The notes under the pieces are model-generated. The model did no database searches. It was given only the letters and a program-made list of their open reading frames with translations, and was not told the origin of the DNA. From NCBI RefSeq assembly GCF_004337985.1, contig NW_021940926.1, forward strand, positions 62,001-126,000: a stretch of 64,000 nt of DNA, given 5' to 3'. Both the position numbers and the translations under genes were made by a program. Of the stretch, positions 1 to 11,007 are shown in pieces (position 1 is the first letter of the stretch; every line of letters starts with the position of its first letter). The stretch is from Pyricularia pennisetigena (taxonomy: Eukaryota; Ascomycota; Sordariomycetes; Magnaporthales; Pyriculariaceae).

Positions 1-1886
1 TCAACCCTGGGAAGACTGGCAAGGTCGATGAGGTTGCAGGGCGGCGTGGGTTAGATCCGCGGATTTGCAGGAGTTGGGCAACGAGGGTGAAGGCCTTTGG
101 CCTTTGCTTCTTTGATAAACGAGGGAGCCTTTTGATTCGGCCTATGATTACGGAGTTCCGTCGCTGCAATATGTCGGCGCTGACTCAATTAACGTAATTG
201 GACGTTCCGAACCAAGCGAAATTCGATAGTATTCGTATTGAACTGGTAACTCTGCCTTACCAGCCTTCTATATATCTCTTTCCAAGTATCTCTGCCTGTA
301 AGTAGCTAATACATTCCCGAACGTAGTTTTGTTTTAGTCGTTAACAAATTAGCATTGCTATCCACATGTTTTAGAGACCTCAGGCCGCCTCCTACATGGT
401 GTTGTGGTGTGAGGTATAGTGTCATTGTTCCCCATTGTCGTTAATGAGTGTAGCCGGAGACTTTGACCCGTTCATAGTAGGGAGGGTGGCCACTGCAGAG
501 GTGCAGGAAACTGAGGATGGGAAATCCCTTCTGCAGTTGACAGCTTGATGTCATTAGCATGCTGGACACCCATTGCGCAACTACCACTTTTGGGTCAAAA
601 TATCTTCTACAAATCTAGAACAGAAGACCTTTAAACCAACCTTAAGATCTAAAGTTAAATGCTGCGTTGATTGGGACTGAGGAGGCGGCGTCAAAAGAAT
701 GTTGGCACAACTGAAAAAAAGGCCTAGGTTGCAAAGCGCCAAGGTTAATTCGTTGACTTAATTAGAACATATGCTAGCGAATTGAATCGGGCCTTTCCGC
801 GACATAAACGCAGTTTCCCCGCGCGCCAATATATTTTGCTCAAATGCAACCAACACTTGCGCATTTTTCATTGGTTCCTTACATTTACTATCTCTACATG
901 CCAAAGCTCTCACTTTACACACTATCACATAGAATAACAGCACCAGGAACCAGCCAGACTAATGGAAAGATCAACAAGAAGACTGAAGGAGCCAAGAAGA
1001 ACACGAGAGGTGCTTGTAATCAGGAGGGGAGACCATAGATAGGGCCAAGGACACATTGCGAGATATTGGTCGTCTGATCTAAGCATTCGCAGCGCCATTG
1101 AGGATTGGGCCATCGCCTATGAGATGTAACTTTTCAGGTCGTAAAAGCCAACAAGATTTGAATGCTACTCCCAGATTAACTATTTTCAGAATACACGAGA
1201 GTCAAGTCTTGGGATCCGGTGCTTACCCCTCGATACAGAAGCAAGTTCAATTGCGTTCCCAGTGTAGGAATTAGACTAACTCAGGAATTGGATGGAGCTT
1301 TCGAAACAGCTCTAGGCACGTACAATGCACCCACATTTATCACCCGGCAACGGTCCTGGCCCCTTTGTAACCATCGTTACATCGTTCGAGTCCGTACGAT
1401 GAAATGGCAGTCTTGGCATTAATCTAACACCAATATGACGAAAACGACGCAGCACCTTTATCGGGTGCAATTTGCAATGTACAGCTCTCAGTCACTGCCC
1501 CGCCCATGCGAACAGTGACCAATCAATAGGACCGGCCTGAAGTGAGGGTGAGCAGCCTCCACAGGCCCTGATATAATTCGTGGATGATTAGGACGAGGTG
1601 CATGCCTGGAACGCTTGCGCTTGTGCAGGGCGGCCTTCATTTTCTAATCCTCACATTACCGCATATTAATCACGGGTGCTAAATATATAATTAATTGCCG
1701 TAATTTTCATTTGAATGTCTAGTGCGCCGGATATCCCCTTTTTGCGTTAATTAACGCGTATTGGATAAAATATGCACCTGATTTCTTTTTTTTAAAATCA
1801 AAGGTTAAGAAAAGCGACACCGCATACCGTGGCACAATTCGCATAATTTCGAACACTAAGAGTTCAATGAAATTAACGTTGGGCTC
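1..1886. other. Intergenic, no gene seen
   Basis: No open frame here has a recognisable domain or convincing protein-like composition. The stretch becomes AT-rich towards the transposon at its right edge. Remnants too decayed to read cannot be excluded. Confidence 0.5.
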
Positions 1887-1917
1887 CACATCTCCGACCC
1901 CCCTAAAGTCCGGCCCC
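1887..1917 (+). repeat. Left terminal inverted repeat of Fot element
   Basis: This 31-bp sequence matches the reverse complement of 3692-3722 without a mismatch, including the run of six C residues. The next base inward differs between the two ends, which sets the repeat length. Confidence 0.93.
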
Positions 1918-1999
1918 TAAAAATATCTACTCAGCCACGTCAACCCTTTGTTTTATTTTATAAATATCTAGACGAATTTTTCACTTTAGAACTTGCATT

Positions 2000-3634
2000 T
2001 TGAAGATTCTTGCTCCAAACTTTCCAATGAAACAGTACACTGAAAATCAGCTTCTTGCTGCCATTTCTGACATAAGAAATGGCAAATCAGTTCACAAAAC
2101 CTCGCAAAAATGGGGTATTCCTCGGAGTACCCTTCACGATCGTTTAAAGGGGGCCCAGTCAATTCAACAAGCGAAAAGATTTTGTCAAAGGCTTTCACAG
2201 GAGCAGGAGACCTATTTGGCAGATTGGGTACTTGCGCAGGCCGCGTTAGGCCTTCCGCCAACGCATCAAGAACTACGCTATTTTGCGGAACGAATTCTTC
2301 AGGCCGCCGGAGAAAGAAAAAGCCTTGGGAAACATTGGGTTAGCCGTTTTATAGCCCGATATCCAATTTTGAAAACCCAAAGGCCCCGGCGAATAGAAAA
2401 TGCCCGGGTTAATGGGGCTACAACCGAGGTAATTAAATCTTGGTGGTCCTATTTGAAAAATCCCGTTATCGATACTATAAAACCGGCCAACCGTTGGAAT
2501 ATGGACGAAACAGGTATAATGGAAGGCAAAGGATCTAATGGCCTGGTGTTAGGGCGTAATAAAATCCGGCCATTACAGCGAAAAGAGCCTGGAACGCGGG
2601 GTTGGACGAGCATAATCGAATGTGTATCAGCTACGGGGGCTGTTATACCTCCCCTCGTTATATTTAAGGGGAAAAACGTACAGCAACAATGGTTTCCAGC
2701 TGATTTAAGTCCTTTCGATACCTGGCAATTTCATGCAACAGAAAACGGGTGGACAAATAATGAAACAGGTATCGAATGGTTAAAAAAGGTGTTTATTCCA
2801 AATACCCAACCTTTAACTCCTGAAAAGCGTTTATTAGTTCTCGACGGCCACGGATCACACGTCAGCGACGAGTTTATGCTTGTTTGCCTCCAAAATAATA
2901 TTCAGCTTTTATATTTACCTCCTCATTCGTCGCACGTTCTTCAACCGTTGGATTTATCGGTTTTTGGGCCGTTAAAGGAAGCTTATCGACGTCACCTGGG
3001 ATTTGTAAACCAGTTTTGCTGTTCAACGGTTGTTGGGAAACGAAACTTTCTACTTTGCTATCGAAAAGCCAGATCAAAAGCATTTATAGCAAAAACCATT
3101 CAATCTGGTTGGCGTACGACGGGGTTATGGCCGGTGAACTTGGCAAAACCACTTTTAAACCCGTTTTTATTAGAAAATAGCAACGCCAACGTCGAAAAAG
3201 GTAGAAATAACGGCTTCCAAAGGGATAAAACACCGGAAAGCCCAAACCAAAAAATTAACGACCAATCTTTACTTATTTGGAAAACCCCTAAAACGACCCG
3301 AGATATTCGACTTCAACTACAGGAAATTTCCCGGTCCGAAAAAAGTAACGCCACTTCACGGCTTTTGTTTGCAAAAGTCCAAAAAAGCTTCGAAACCAAG
3401 GATATCTTATTGGCTGAAGCTCAGCAAAAAATCAGTTTGTTAAAAGCAAAATTGGAGGCGGTACGGCCGGTCAAAAGGAAAAGGGTAATTCCGGATCCCA
3501 ACGAGCTTTTGGTCAGCAAAAAAAACGTTTATGAAGCACAGGAAAATAATAGGGACTGTTTAGAGGATTTGAACGATGGAGAAGAGGTTAGCGAACCGGG
3601 AGAGCCTGACAATGATTGTATTATTGTGCGTTGA
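2000..3634 (+). CDS. Fot1/pogo transposase (DDE superfamily endonuclease), intact
   Basis: A 544-residue transposase that would bind the terminal inverted repeats and cut and paste the element in the nucleus. An N-terminal Psq-type helix-turn-helix lies around residues 13-50 (includes GIPRSTLHDRL), followed by a CENP-B-type helix-turn-helix around 60-125. The catalytic core follows, with D169 (in NMDETG), D282 (in VLDGHGSH) and D318 (in QPLDLSVFGPLK). The last two have exactly 35 residues between them, the DD35D spacing seen in Fot1-like enzymes. The tail is charged and helical (about 430-500) and ends acidic. The ATG at 2000 gives the longest frame; an in-frame ATG at 2027 fits family N-termini better. 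No stop, frameshift or missing catalytic residue is seen, so the enzyme may be functional. Confidence 0.93.
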   Translation: MKILAPNFPMKQYTENQLLAAISDIRNGKSVHKTSQKWGIPRSTLHDRLKGAQSIQQAKRFCQRLSQEQETYLADWVLAQAALGLPPTHQELRYFAERILQAAGERKSLGKHWVSRFIARYPILKTQRPRRIENARVNGATTEVIKSWWSYLKNPVIDTIKPANRWNMDETGIMEGKGSNGLVLGRNKIRPLQRKEPGTRGWTSIIECVSATGAVIPPLVIFKGKNVQQQWFPADLSPFDTWQFHATENGWTNNETGIEWLKKVFIPNTQPLTPEKRLLVLDGHGSHVSDEFMLVCLQNNIQLLYLPPHSSHVLQPLDLSVFGPLKEAYRRHLGFVNQFCCSTVVGKRNFLLCYRKARSKAFIAKTIQSGWRTTGLWPVNLAKPLLNPFLLENSNANVEKGRNNGFQRDKTPESPNQKINDQSLLIWKTPKTTRDIRLQLQEISRSEKSNATSRLLFAKVQKSFETKDILLAEAQQKISLLKAKLEAVRPVKRKRVIPDPNELLVSKKNVYEAQENNRDCLEDLNDGEEVSEPGEPDNDCIIVR

Positions 3635-3691
3635 TAGGTTTACATTTAAATCGGTTTATAAAAGGGGTATTTCGTCGTTACATTTTTCAAG

Positions 3692-3722
3692 GGGGCCGGA
3701 CTTTAGGGGGGTCGGAGATGTG
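3692..3722 (-). repeat. Right terminal inverted repeat of Fot element
   Basis: Perfect 31-bp inverted partner of 1887-1917. The outermost two bases (TG at 3721-3722) are shared with the LINE sequence at the junction, so the exact breakpoint is ambiguous by 2 bp. Confidence 0.93.
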
Positions 3723-6700
3723 CATCCTGGTGGTTGCAACGGTCATGGTAGGCTTTGAAATCGCCGTGGCCGGTCCTCATGGCCAAATAATGGCCCAGTA
3801 GGGGTCTTGGCAAACGCAGTTCCTCGGGCTCCTTTCTCGGTGTGTATTGGAATTTCCATTCCCTATATGCGGGGGACCGTTCACAGAGTTCTTTACGCCA
3901 CCAGTCCTTCTCTATATTCGAAAGAATGGCTCTGAGGACCGTGCCGGCACCGCTATACGTGGTTTGCTGAGCCCTCGGGTCTGGGTCCGGCGGTCCGGCG
4001 GAGCCGGCCTTGGCCAGCTCGTCAGCCCGGTCGTTTCCCGGGATTCCCTGGTGCCCAGGGCACCAACGGACCCGAACCTCGGTACCTTGTTTTCGGAGTA
4101 GATCGACAAGGTCATGGAACTCCAGAAAGGCCCATTGGGACGAACGCGGCGCGTCGCCTCTAAGACCCCAAATAACCGAGGTGCTGTCCACACAAATCCA
4201 GATCCGGGCGCCTGGCTGGGCCTTGGCTGCCGCCTGTAGCCCTTTTAGGGCGCCAATCGCCTCGGCGTCGAAAACGTGGCTTTCCGGCGTAATAGATGCG
4301 GAGCCTGCGGCAAATTCCAGGCCCGCCCTAAAAGCGGCCCATCCGTACCCTATTTGGACGCAGTTGTTTTCGTGTTTTTCCGAACCATCCGTATATACCA
4401 CGATATCGTCAGGTGATACCATGTCCAGCCATTCGATAAAGCGGCGGGCCGCTTCCTCTTTCGGGACTCCTCCGGTGGGGTCAGTGCGAGAATCCGGGGC
4501 ATTGCGAGGTGCGCGCAACTCTAGTCTCCGGATCCGCGGGAGAAGTTGTGCAGCCGTTTGCAGGGTCGTGGCCGAATGGCCCGAGTTGCGGGCACGAGGT
4601 GTTTCACGCAGGCGGCTGACAAGGGGGTGCCCCTTGTCCGCGAGCCTTAGTCGGGCGCCGTATTTCAGGCGGGTGTAGGCCAGCGCGACGCGGGCCGAGG
4701 GTAGTCCTGCGTCCCTGAGAACAGTGGACGAGGGGGTGGTTTTATACGCCGGGAGGATTGCCCGTGCCGCTAAAACCAGCGGTTTGTTCAGTGCTTTGAG
4801 GAGTCCTCTTTGCTTGTGCGCTGGGTTGTACCATGCCTCGGCTGCGTAGGTGGCCGAGGAACCCACGCATGCCACCGCTGCCTTGCGAAGTGCAGCCGCA
4901 GGCGGTCCGTATCTTACTGCCCCAAAGCTTTTGAGGTGAGCAGCGACCGCCATTGCTTTGGCAGCCCTTTCGGCCACGTGGCGGCGCCCGTCTAGCCGTC
5001 GGCTGAACCAAAAGCCAAGCCAACGCATGCCCGGGTAACGCTCGGCCCCGGAGGCGCTTTGTCCGCGTCGACCGCCCGGTAGTTGGACCGGGGTAACCGT
5101 TCTACCATTAATCCGGATTTCCGGGTTGCGACCGTGCCTTTTCTTAGTGATATGGATCACCTCTGTCTTTTCCGCTGCAAAATGGATTTTCTCTTCCGCC
5201 GCAATTTCGTGCATATCCCGGAGTTTATCTTCCAGCCAACGTACGTTCTCCTCCAACGAGGGTGACGATTTCCATGTAAGCACGTCGTCTGCGTATGCCA
5301 GCCGCCACTTCGCACCGTTTTTGACGAGGTACGCCAGATATAGCATATATAGGATCGGGGAAAGGGGAGACCCTTGCGGGGTGCCGCACCCAAGCCGCCT
5401 AAAGCCCGTGGTCGTACCCTCCAGCCGGACTCGGGCCTGGCGGCCGCTTAAAAAGTTAATCACGAACCTAAGGAGCATTTTACTAAACCCGAGGCTCCGC
5501 ATTTTCCGTATCAATCGCCCATGGAGGAGGGCGTCGAAGGCGCCTTGGACGTCGCATGCGACAAGGGTGACTTCCTCCCCGCGAGCTAAAGCCTGCTCGA
5601 TATCGTGGGCGAGGGCACAAACCAGATCCGTCGCCGATCGTTTGGGTAGGGCACCGCCGTGGGTGCAGCTAAGGAGCCCGTTGTCGTGTATGGCCCAAGC
5701 TATCCGGCGTGCAACGAGCCTCTCGAGGCCTTTTCCGATGCAGGAGAGGAGGGCTATAGGCCGCCAGGATCGAACGCTGCTCCGGTCTTTCTTCCCCGTT
5801 TTCGGTAGCATCGCGACTTCGGCCTTCTTCCAAGGCGCTGGGAAATGTCCGAGTTCCAGGCAACGTTGGTAGAGCCTGCGCACCGGCTCGGCCAACGAAG
5901 CCCATCCGGCTTTTAGTAGCCGGACGGTCATTCCGTCGATGCCCGGGGACGTGCTCGTAACCCCAATGCAGGAGCGCTCCGCCTCTTCCGCACTAACCTG
6001 GGTGTCCCAAGGGATTTTAGCCTCGTCCGGCGACCAGGCCTCCAAGGGGTCTCCCTGCAGGTCATCCTCCGCCGAAAATCGGCCAAGCACCTCCCGTTGC
6101 AGTGCTTCCGCTTTTGCTAAAGGCTCGCTCACTTGCTCGCCGTTAATAACCAGCGGCGGGGACCGGAGGCGTGGTCCGGCTCCCAGCCAGCCCACCATGT
6201 TCCACAAATCCTTATCGTCGCGCAGTTGGTCGATCCGGTGCCTCCAGTACTCCCGCTTCGCGGCCCGCACCCCTTTCGTGTAAGCTTTCTCCTCGGCAGA
6301 GGCGTTTGCCCTATTTACAGCGCTCCGCTTAACCCGCTGAAATTCGGCCCAAAGCCGTTGGCAGTTTTCGGTCCACCAGGGAGCCGAGCTGCCCCTTTTT
6401 CCCGCCGGCGTACCCACGACCCACGTCACTTGCTCCCATAAAGTTGTAAATTCAGCTACCCACGCGTCCAATGCGTAGCCATCGGCCGCGGATCCCGGGT
6501 CCGGCATATCTTGCATGCCAAAAGCAAGTAGCTCCGCGAACTTTGGTAGCCGGTCGTCCCTAACTGAGACGTTGACCGCCTCCGGGCGGGGGACGCCGCG
6601 CGTCCGCAGCGTGGTATAAAGAGATTCGTGGTCGGAGCCTGTGTAAAGACTGCTGTCAACCACAGTTACCGTGCTGGGGAGGTTGGAAAAAACCATATCC

Positions 6701-7296
6701 AGTAAACCCCCGTCGCGGTGGGTGGGCACGCCGATATTTCCTGTAAAATGCATGCCCTGGGCTTGCGCCCATGCCGTCAGTTGATCCCCTCCGCGTGCGT
6801 CTGTGCGGCCTGGCTGGTATGCAGCAGCCGCTACGTTAAAATCGCCGCCTATCACCGTGGGTCCATTTGGCACGGTATTGCATACCATTTCCAGCGCGGC
6901 CTCAGTACCCGGAGCCCTATATACGTTAATAAACAATATTCCGTTAATTTCGAGCCAAAGTACGTCCCGCGTATTTTGGCCCTGCGGTAACCGTCGTTGT
7001 GCGGCCCCTAGGGCTGCCCCCTTCTTGACGTAGGTGAGCACCCGGGGCCGGAGCCCAGTCATGGCTTCGTAAGTGCTCGCGTGCCATTCGTCCACTGGCG
7101 CAAAGACATCATAGCCCGGGTGCGTTTGTGTAGTCGTCTTTAGCCCGCACCATGGCTCTTGGACGTTAACCAGGTCCACTTCTCTCTGGTGGCATAACTC
7201 CAACAGGCTCAGATGCACACCCATCCTTTTGCCTACGTTGGCCCAAACTACGTCGAGGCGTTCCCGCTGCATGTTGCCGAGCGAATATTTCGTCAT
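3703..7296 (-). pseudogene. LINE copy A ORF2 (endonuclease-RT-RNase H), C-terminus lost
   Basis: The open frame is 1197 codons, of which about 1190 are LINE; the last few are read into the Fot inverted repeat. It keeps an apurinic-type endonuclease at the N-terminus (VQEPW, GGDFNV, SDHES), the reverse transcriptase with LAYADDV, and the RNase H domain (YTDGSEK, GNDRADELAKAG). It has lost the final ~105 residues, including the cysteine-containing tail intact in copy B. Differences from copy B include P for A in ETPRARN, K for R in GALKGLQ, A for T in VLRAIL, and C for F in HDRC. No internal stop is present. The start overlaps the end of ORF1 by ATGA, as in copy B. Confidence 0.92.
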
Positions 7297-7862
7297 ATCA
7301 ATCGATGGGTTGCTTCCAAGTCTATCACATCAGCGGGGCAAGGTTCGGCAGCCGCTGCGTCCTCCTCTATTTCGGCTGCCCAAACGATCTCGTCTTGCAC
7401 GCGTTCCTGTTCAGCCTGCAGGAAGTTGCGGATGTCCGCCCCTGCCGCCTCGCATGGCCGCGCTCTTTTGTTTGAAATGCTCGATCGGGAGCTCGAGGTT
7501 TGCGAATGCTGCGATGAGGTGCTTAGGACCGGGATTGCAGGTGCTGGCTTTCGGCGGGCCGCCTCAGCCCGGTCGTTGATAATCGCGGCACGGTTGGCAC
7601 GTCCGATTCTGCGGATCCCCTTTAGTTTACGCTGTGAAGGTCGTTCAAGCTTCCCATTTACCACCAAAGGTCGGGCAGGGCAGTTCTCATGTCCGGATGG
7701 GAAATGGCCGTGGCAGTTAACGCATTTGGGGGCTGCCTTGCACGGCTCTTCCTCTGTCGCATGTTTTGCTTCACCACATATGCCGCAACGCGCTTGCCGT
7801 ACGCAGCGACGTATTTCGCAATATCCCTGGCCCTTGCATTTCCTACAGTAAACTATAGTCAC
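3723..7862 (-). mobile_element. Tad1-type LINE copy A, truncated at both ends
   Basis: A minus-strand non-LTR retrotransposon nearly identical to copy B at 40012-44110. From 7831 down to 3723 the two agree closely; translated ORF2 differs at only about four residues. The 3' part of the element is missing: about 600 bp including the ORF2 C-terminus, 3' UTR and TAC tail are replaced by the Fot terminal repeat. Homology to copy B stops at 7831, although a frame continuing to 7862 still encodes a plausible zinc knuckle. LINEs usually lose their 5' ends, so 3' loss points to later recombination or deletion. No target-site duplication could be found. Confidence 0.92.
7293..7862 (-). pseudogene. LINE copy A ORF1 C-terminal fragment (zinc-knuckle gag-like)
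   Basis: A 189-codon fragment of the nucleic-acid-binding ORF1 protein. It carries CCHC-type knuckles, with CRKC at the start and then CEIRRC, CGIC and CVNC groups, and ends HRLI before the ATGA overlap with ORF2. The first CRKC pair is absent from copy B, where the matching position reads HHHDGC. Upstream of 7862 the frame runs into a stop within about 20 codons, so the N-terminal two thirds of ORF1 are missing or unrecognisable. The sequence between 7831 and 7862 may preserve the ancestral first knuckle better than copy B does. Confidence 0.8.
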
Positions 7863-8887
7863 AGGGTTGGACCAGACCCTCTAACGGACAGGCCAGCTAG
7901 AGCCCTCCTAGTCGCTGGATACCCAGCCTGCCACGTAAATACAAGGTTTGCACCTTAAGCCTACCGCATCCACAAAAAGGCCTCTTGATAGACCGACGCG
8001 CGCATCCGTCCTCTCCGGCTAAAATAGCGTCTCTTCCGCCTAACATGCCGACGACATCATCTGCCCCGGTGTACGTCCCTAGTGCGAGTAGAAAGCTTCG
8101 AAAAGCCGGCGACACCCCGTACATGTCCATCCACAGCTTAGTCCCCCGTTGGTTCCTGGGCTAGCCCAGCGCCACAATGTGGACATGAATGCAATCGAGT
8201 TCTTCCCGTCCTCCAGACCCGGCGCAGATTCCCAGTGCGAGTGAGAAGCATGGGGCGCCTCAGTCACACTATTCCACCACGGCCCACCGTCCACGGGGTG
8301 TACCAAGGGTGCGAACCAAGGCCGTGCCCACGTTTCTTGCTTCCCGTTACCCAAAGCCGTCTCCAGCAATGGGCCGACCACGTCTTGCTGTCGGGACCCT
8401 TTGGAGACTGCCGCGCCGGCACAGTGCTTCCGGTCCACGTACAACTAACCAACCCCCGTAACGGCACTACCTCCTCGCTGCAGGCAATCCCAGAAGGTGT
8501 GAGGGGGTGAGAGGGTGCCCTGTCGATTCGAAGAACCGTCGGGTGGTTCTCAGCCTAATTTCCCTTTCTTTTAAACCGTATTGTCTAGCCTTCCGGGGAA
8601 GGACGCCTGCCTTTCCGGCTGGCAAAGTTTTTTGTGCCACGCTGGCTCGCATCGCGAGATTGGGCCTTGTCTTGTGCGCCTCTATGCGGGTGGCGCGCCG
8701 AGCCGCCGATCGGACTCTTCCTTCACCGCGATCAGTGGAAAACTCGTCAAAGGGGAGATCTGTCGATTATACATGGGTGTTGCGAGGAAAGGCGTTCCGT
8801 GTAGTGACGGTGCTTAGGGCGACAGGTTGAAGAGTTTTTCGTGTGTGCGCGCCTGTTAGGGCTACAGGCGGAAGTCCCGCGCAAACG
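7863..8887. other. Decayed DNA, no gene recognised
   Basis: Short frames on both strands are broken by stops and show no known motif. It lies next to the broken 5' end of LINE copy A but does not resemble the 5' part of copy B on reading. Probably old repeat or gene debris. Confidence 0.4.
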
Positions 8888-10536
8888 TTAACAGCATGGT
8901 CCGTGCGCCCATACTGAAAATTTTGTGTACGGGAGAGAGTTGATATGCCGAGAGTGGTTGACGACGCCAAACGTTGTCGTTCCCAACGTCCTGGTCAACG
9001 CGAAGAACCTAAAGAAAGGTATAGGAAGTCTGATCAGGGAAATGCCTGCGTGCACATCCAGGTTCAAATCCATGGCATCGTTCAGGAGGATGGATGGCCC
9101 CAAAGGTAAACATTTGTATCCGACTGAAAACGAAAAGAGCATCGGGACGTACATACCAACCGCGGAATAGCCAGGATAACGCAGATTAGATATATGGCCG
9201 TGCTTAAGCAGCATTTCGCAAGGGAGAGTGTGACGGGCCCAAAGGTGCATTTTGGCAAAATAAGGGGTGGTAGTCGTACATAATTACGTCGGTGTTGTTG
9301 GGCCTCGTCTTGCTTATCCTCTCCAATGGGGTTCGTGAACCGGACTCGACTTTCTGTGGCTGGTTTCGACCCCGTCAGCTCGTATATCGCACCTTCCGTT
9401 ATATTTATATTTCCTGTTGGAATTGCAAGCGGACCCGACTCTAATGACGCCGGCAATATACCTCGTCCGTATACGAGGTCCACAGTGGGCTGTTTCTTCC
9501 TCAACGTCCTAAAGGGTGTTACGCCTTTTCCACGCATTTCTTGTCAGCATCGGCGGCCTGTGCATCAGCGTGTTCGGCGACGATTCCGCATCCGGTGGAG
9601 AGAACTACAGAAACAAAATGCCTACAACGTCGCTGTAAACACCAGGGTACCGTCCACCATCATCTCCGCAACTAGAACGGGGTCCGGGGTCATCTCGTAC
9701 AGGGCGGTGCCTGAGTCGGTGAATTCGAGCGTGATCACCCTCAGGGACTGGTGCGTGTCTGTCACCACATTCCCGAACGAGTAGCAACACACGTGCACTT
9801 TAAAGCCTTCCGCCTTGAACATAAACTTCCTTGAATGCGCCAATATATCGTTCGCATGCGTATGTAAATGTGGGTGCCTGTACGCATTCGTCTGCTGGTT
9901 GGATTCCATACCGCCTCGCGATAATACTCACCTTCGTGCTCGACATTACAACGTGACAGGACAGCTCGACCATTACGGATTTGTATTCCGATCTCACCAC
10001 CCGACCGGTGAACGGGAGCTCGTACGATATGGCAAGAACAACATTTCACGACCTTTTCTCGGTTCGACCTTTCCCTCACCTTCGCTATCTTATTCGTGGG
10101 CAGTCCGGTCCACCAAAGGCAGCCCTCCTCCTCTATCTCGCACCTTTCGATATGCCCGAACATTCCCCTAATCATCTTTTCGAATGCCCTGCGTGACGGA
10201 TTGGACCCAACCTCAGTTCGACCTCCAACAGCGGAACCGGTGATATGGATTCGATTATAACGGCATATACATTCGGGGAGGCACGGTTTTCATATGCCTG
10301 GTCGCATTTCCCGACACCATCCAGGCTGCGCCCGAAAATTTGCTCTGCATTATGCGCACCAAATCGATCAGACTTTTGCATTTGCATAGGAGCGGTTCGG
10401 GCGGTTCGTCGAGCCCTAGTCTGACATGGACGAACTCCGCGCCATCCACGGTTTTGGACCTGCCGCACACTGCGCACCTCGACGTGGAACTTGGATTAGC
10501 TATGATCTCGTTGGTCCTAGAGTTTGCTGTGAGCAA
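8888..10536 (-). pseudogene. Unidentified decayed coding tract
   Basis: Consecutive minus-strand frames with protein-like composition follow one another with frame changes and a few stops: 10536 to about 10275, 10477-10172, 10175-9762, 9909-9622, 9537-9082, then 9250-8888. The first segment has a possible zinc site (CAVCG, later LCKCK) followed by an amphipathic stretch. A later segment is rich in alternating hydrophobic residues, as in beta structure. This looks like one long gene of more than 1.5 kb, or two adjacent genes, that has lost its frame. I do not recognise the family. It could be host or a second piece of the virus-like material seen at 19.7-34.2 kb; nothing here settles that. Confidence 0.35.
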
Positions 10537-10704
10537 ATGTCCAAATCAGGACGTTGTACTAGCCCGAGTCACACGTTTTACGCCGCCATGGACCGCATCA
10601 ACACGATTAGGAGGGTTATTAGACCAGGGAGGATTATTACGACGTCACCCAAGTCGTCAGGTGCACGTGGACCAGGGTCGACACGGAGAAACTGAGTACG
10701 GAAA

Positions 10705-11007
10705 TTGCAACTATGGAGCAAATGTCCTCGCCCAAAGGCTGCTGGTTGCACAAGGGATGCCAAGAGCCACTTAACTGTCGATAAGGACACCGGAACGTAT
10801 TTAATACCCTACGGATATGCTGCTGGGGACGAGTTGGTCCAATCGGATGGGTTTGTCGTCAATAAGATGGTGCTGAGCGACAAGGGTATGAGCGACGTGG
10901 TAGATTTTTGTTTCAAGAGGTTGTCCGGAAAAAAGGGGATACTCCGCAAGGCGTGCAACGTGCAACGGGATGGAATGGGGCACGGTCGAATCCCAAGCAG
11001 GTTGTAA
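10705..11007 (+). pseudogene. Short coding-like remnant, unknown function
   Basis: A 100-codon frame whose second half has balanced, protein-like composition (charged residues spaced among hydrophobic ones). Shorter broken pieces follow on the same strand near 11170-11240. It faces away from the minus-strand tract at 8.9-10.5 kb. No motif is recognised and no start is convincing. Chance is possible. Confidence 0.25.

Larger units (their letters stand above)
1887..3722 (+). mobile_element. Fot1/pogo-type DNA transposon, complete
   Basis: A 1.84-kb Class II element of the Tc1/mariner superfamily, Fot1/pogo branch. It is bounded by a perfect 31-bp terminal inverted repeat (starts CACATCTCCGACC on the left, ends GGTCGGAGATGTG on the right) and holds one long transposase frame. 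Pogo-like elements normally duplicate a TA dinucleotide, but no TA flanks either end here: the left junction is GGGCTC and the right junction is CATCC. The right end abuts LINE copy A exactly, and the missing 3' part of that LINE is not found on the far side. The element therefore did not simply jump into the LINE and stay unaltered; a later deletion or recombination is likely. The intact frame and perfect inverted repeats suggest recent activity. Confidence 0.93.

Noticed and set aside
1350..1410. Possible tRNA T-arm (GTTCGAGTCC)
   Set aside because: The flanking bases do not form a T-stem or an acceptor stem, and no D-arm or anticodon arm is placed correctly.
3912..7851. Plus-strand open frames inside LINE copy A, and their mirror images inside copy B
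   Set aside because: They are GC-rich shadows of ORF1 and ORF2, duplicated exactly because the LINE is duplicated, with no domain of their own.
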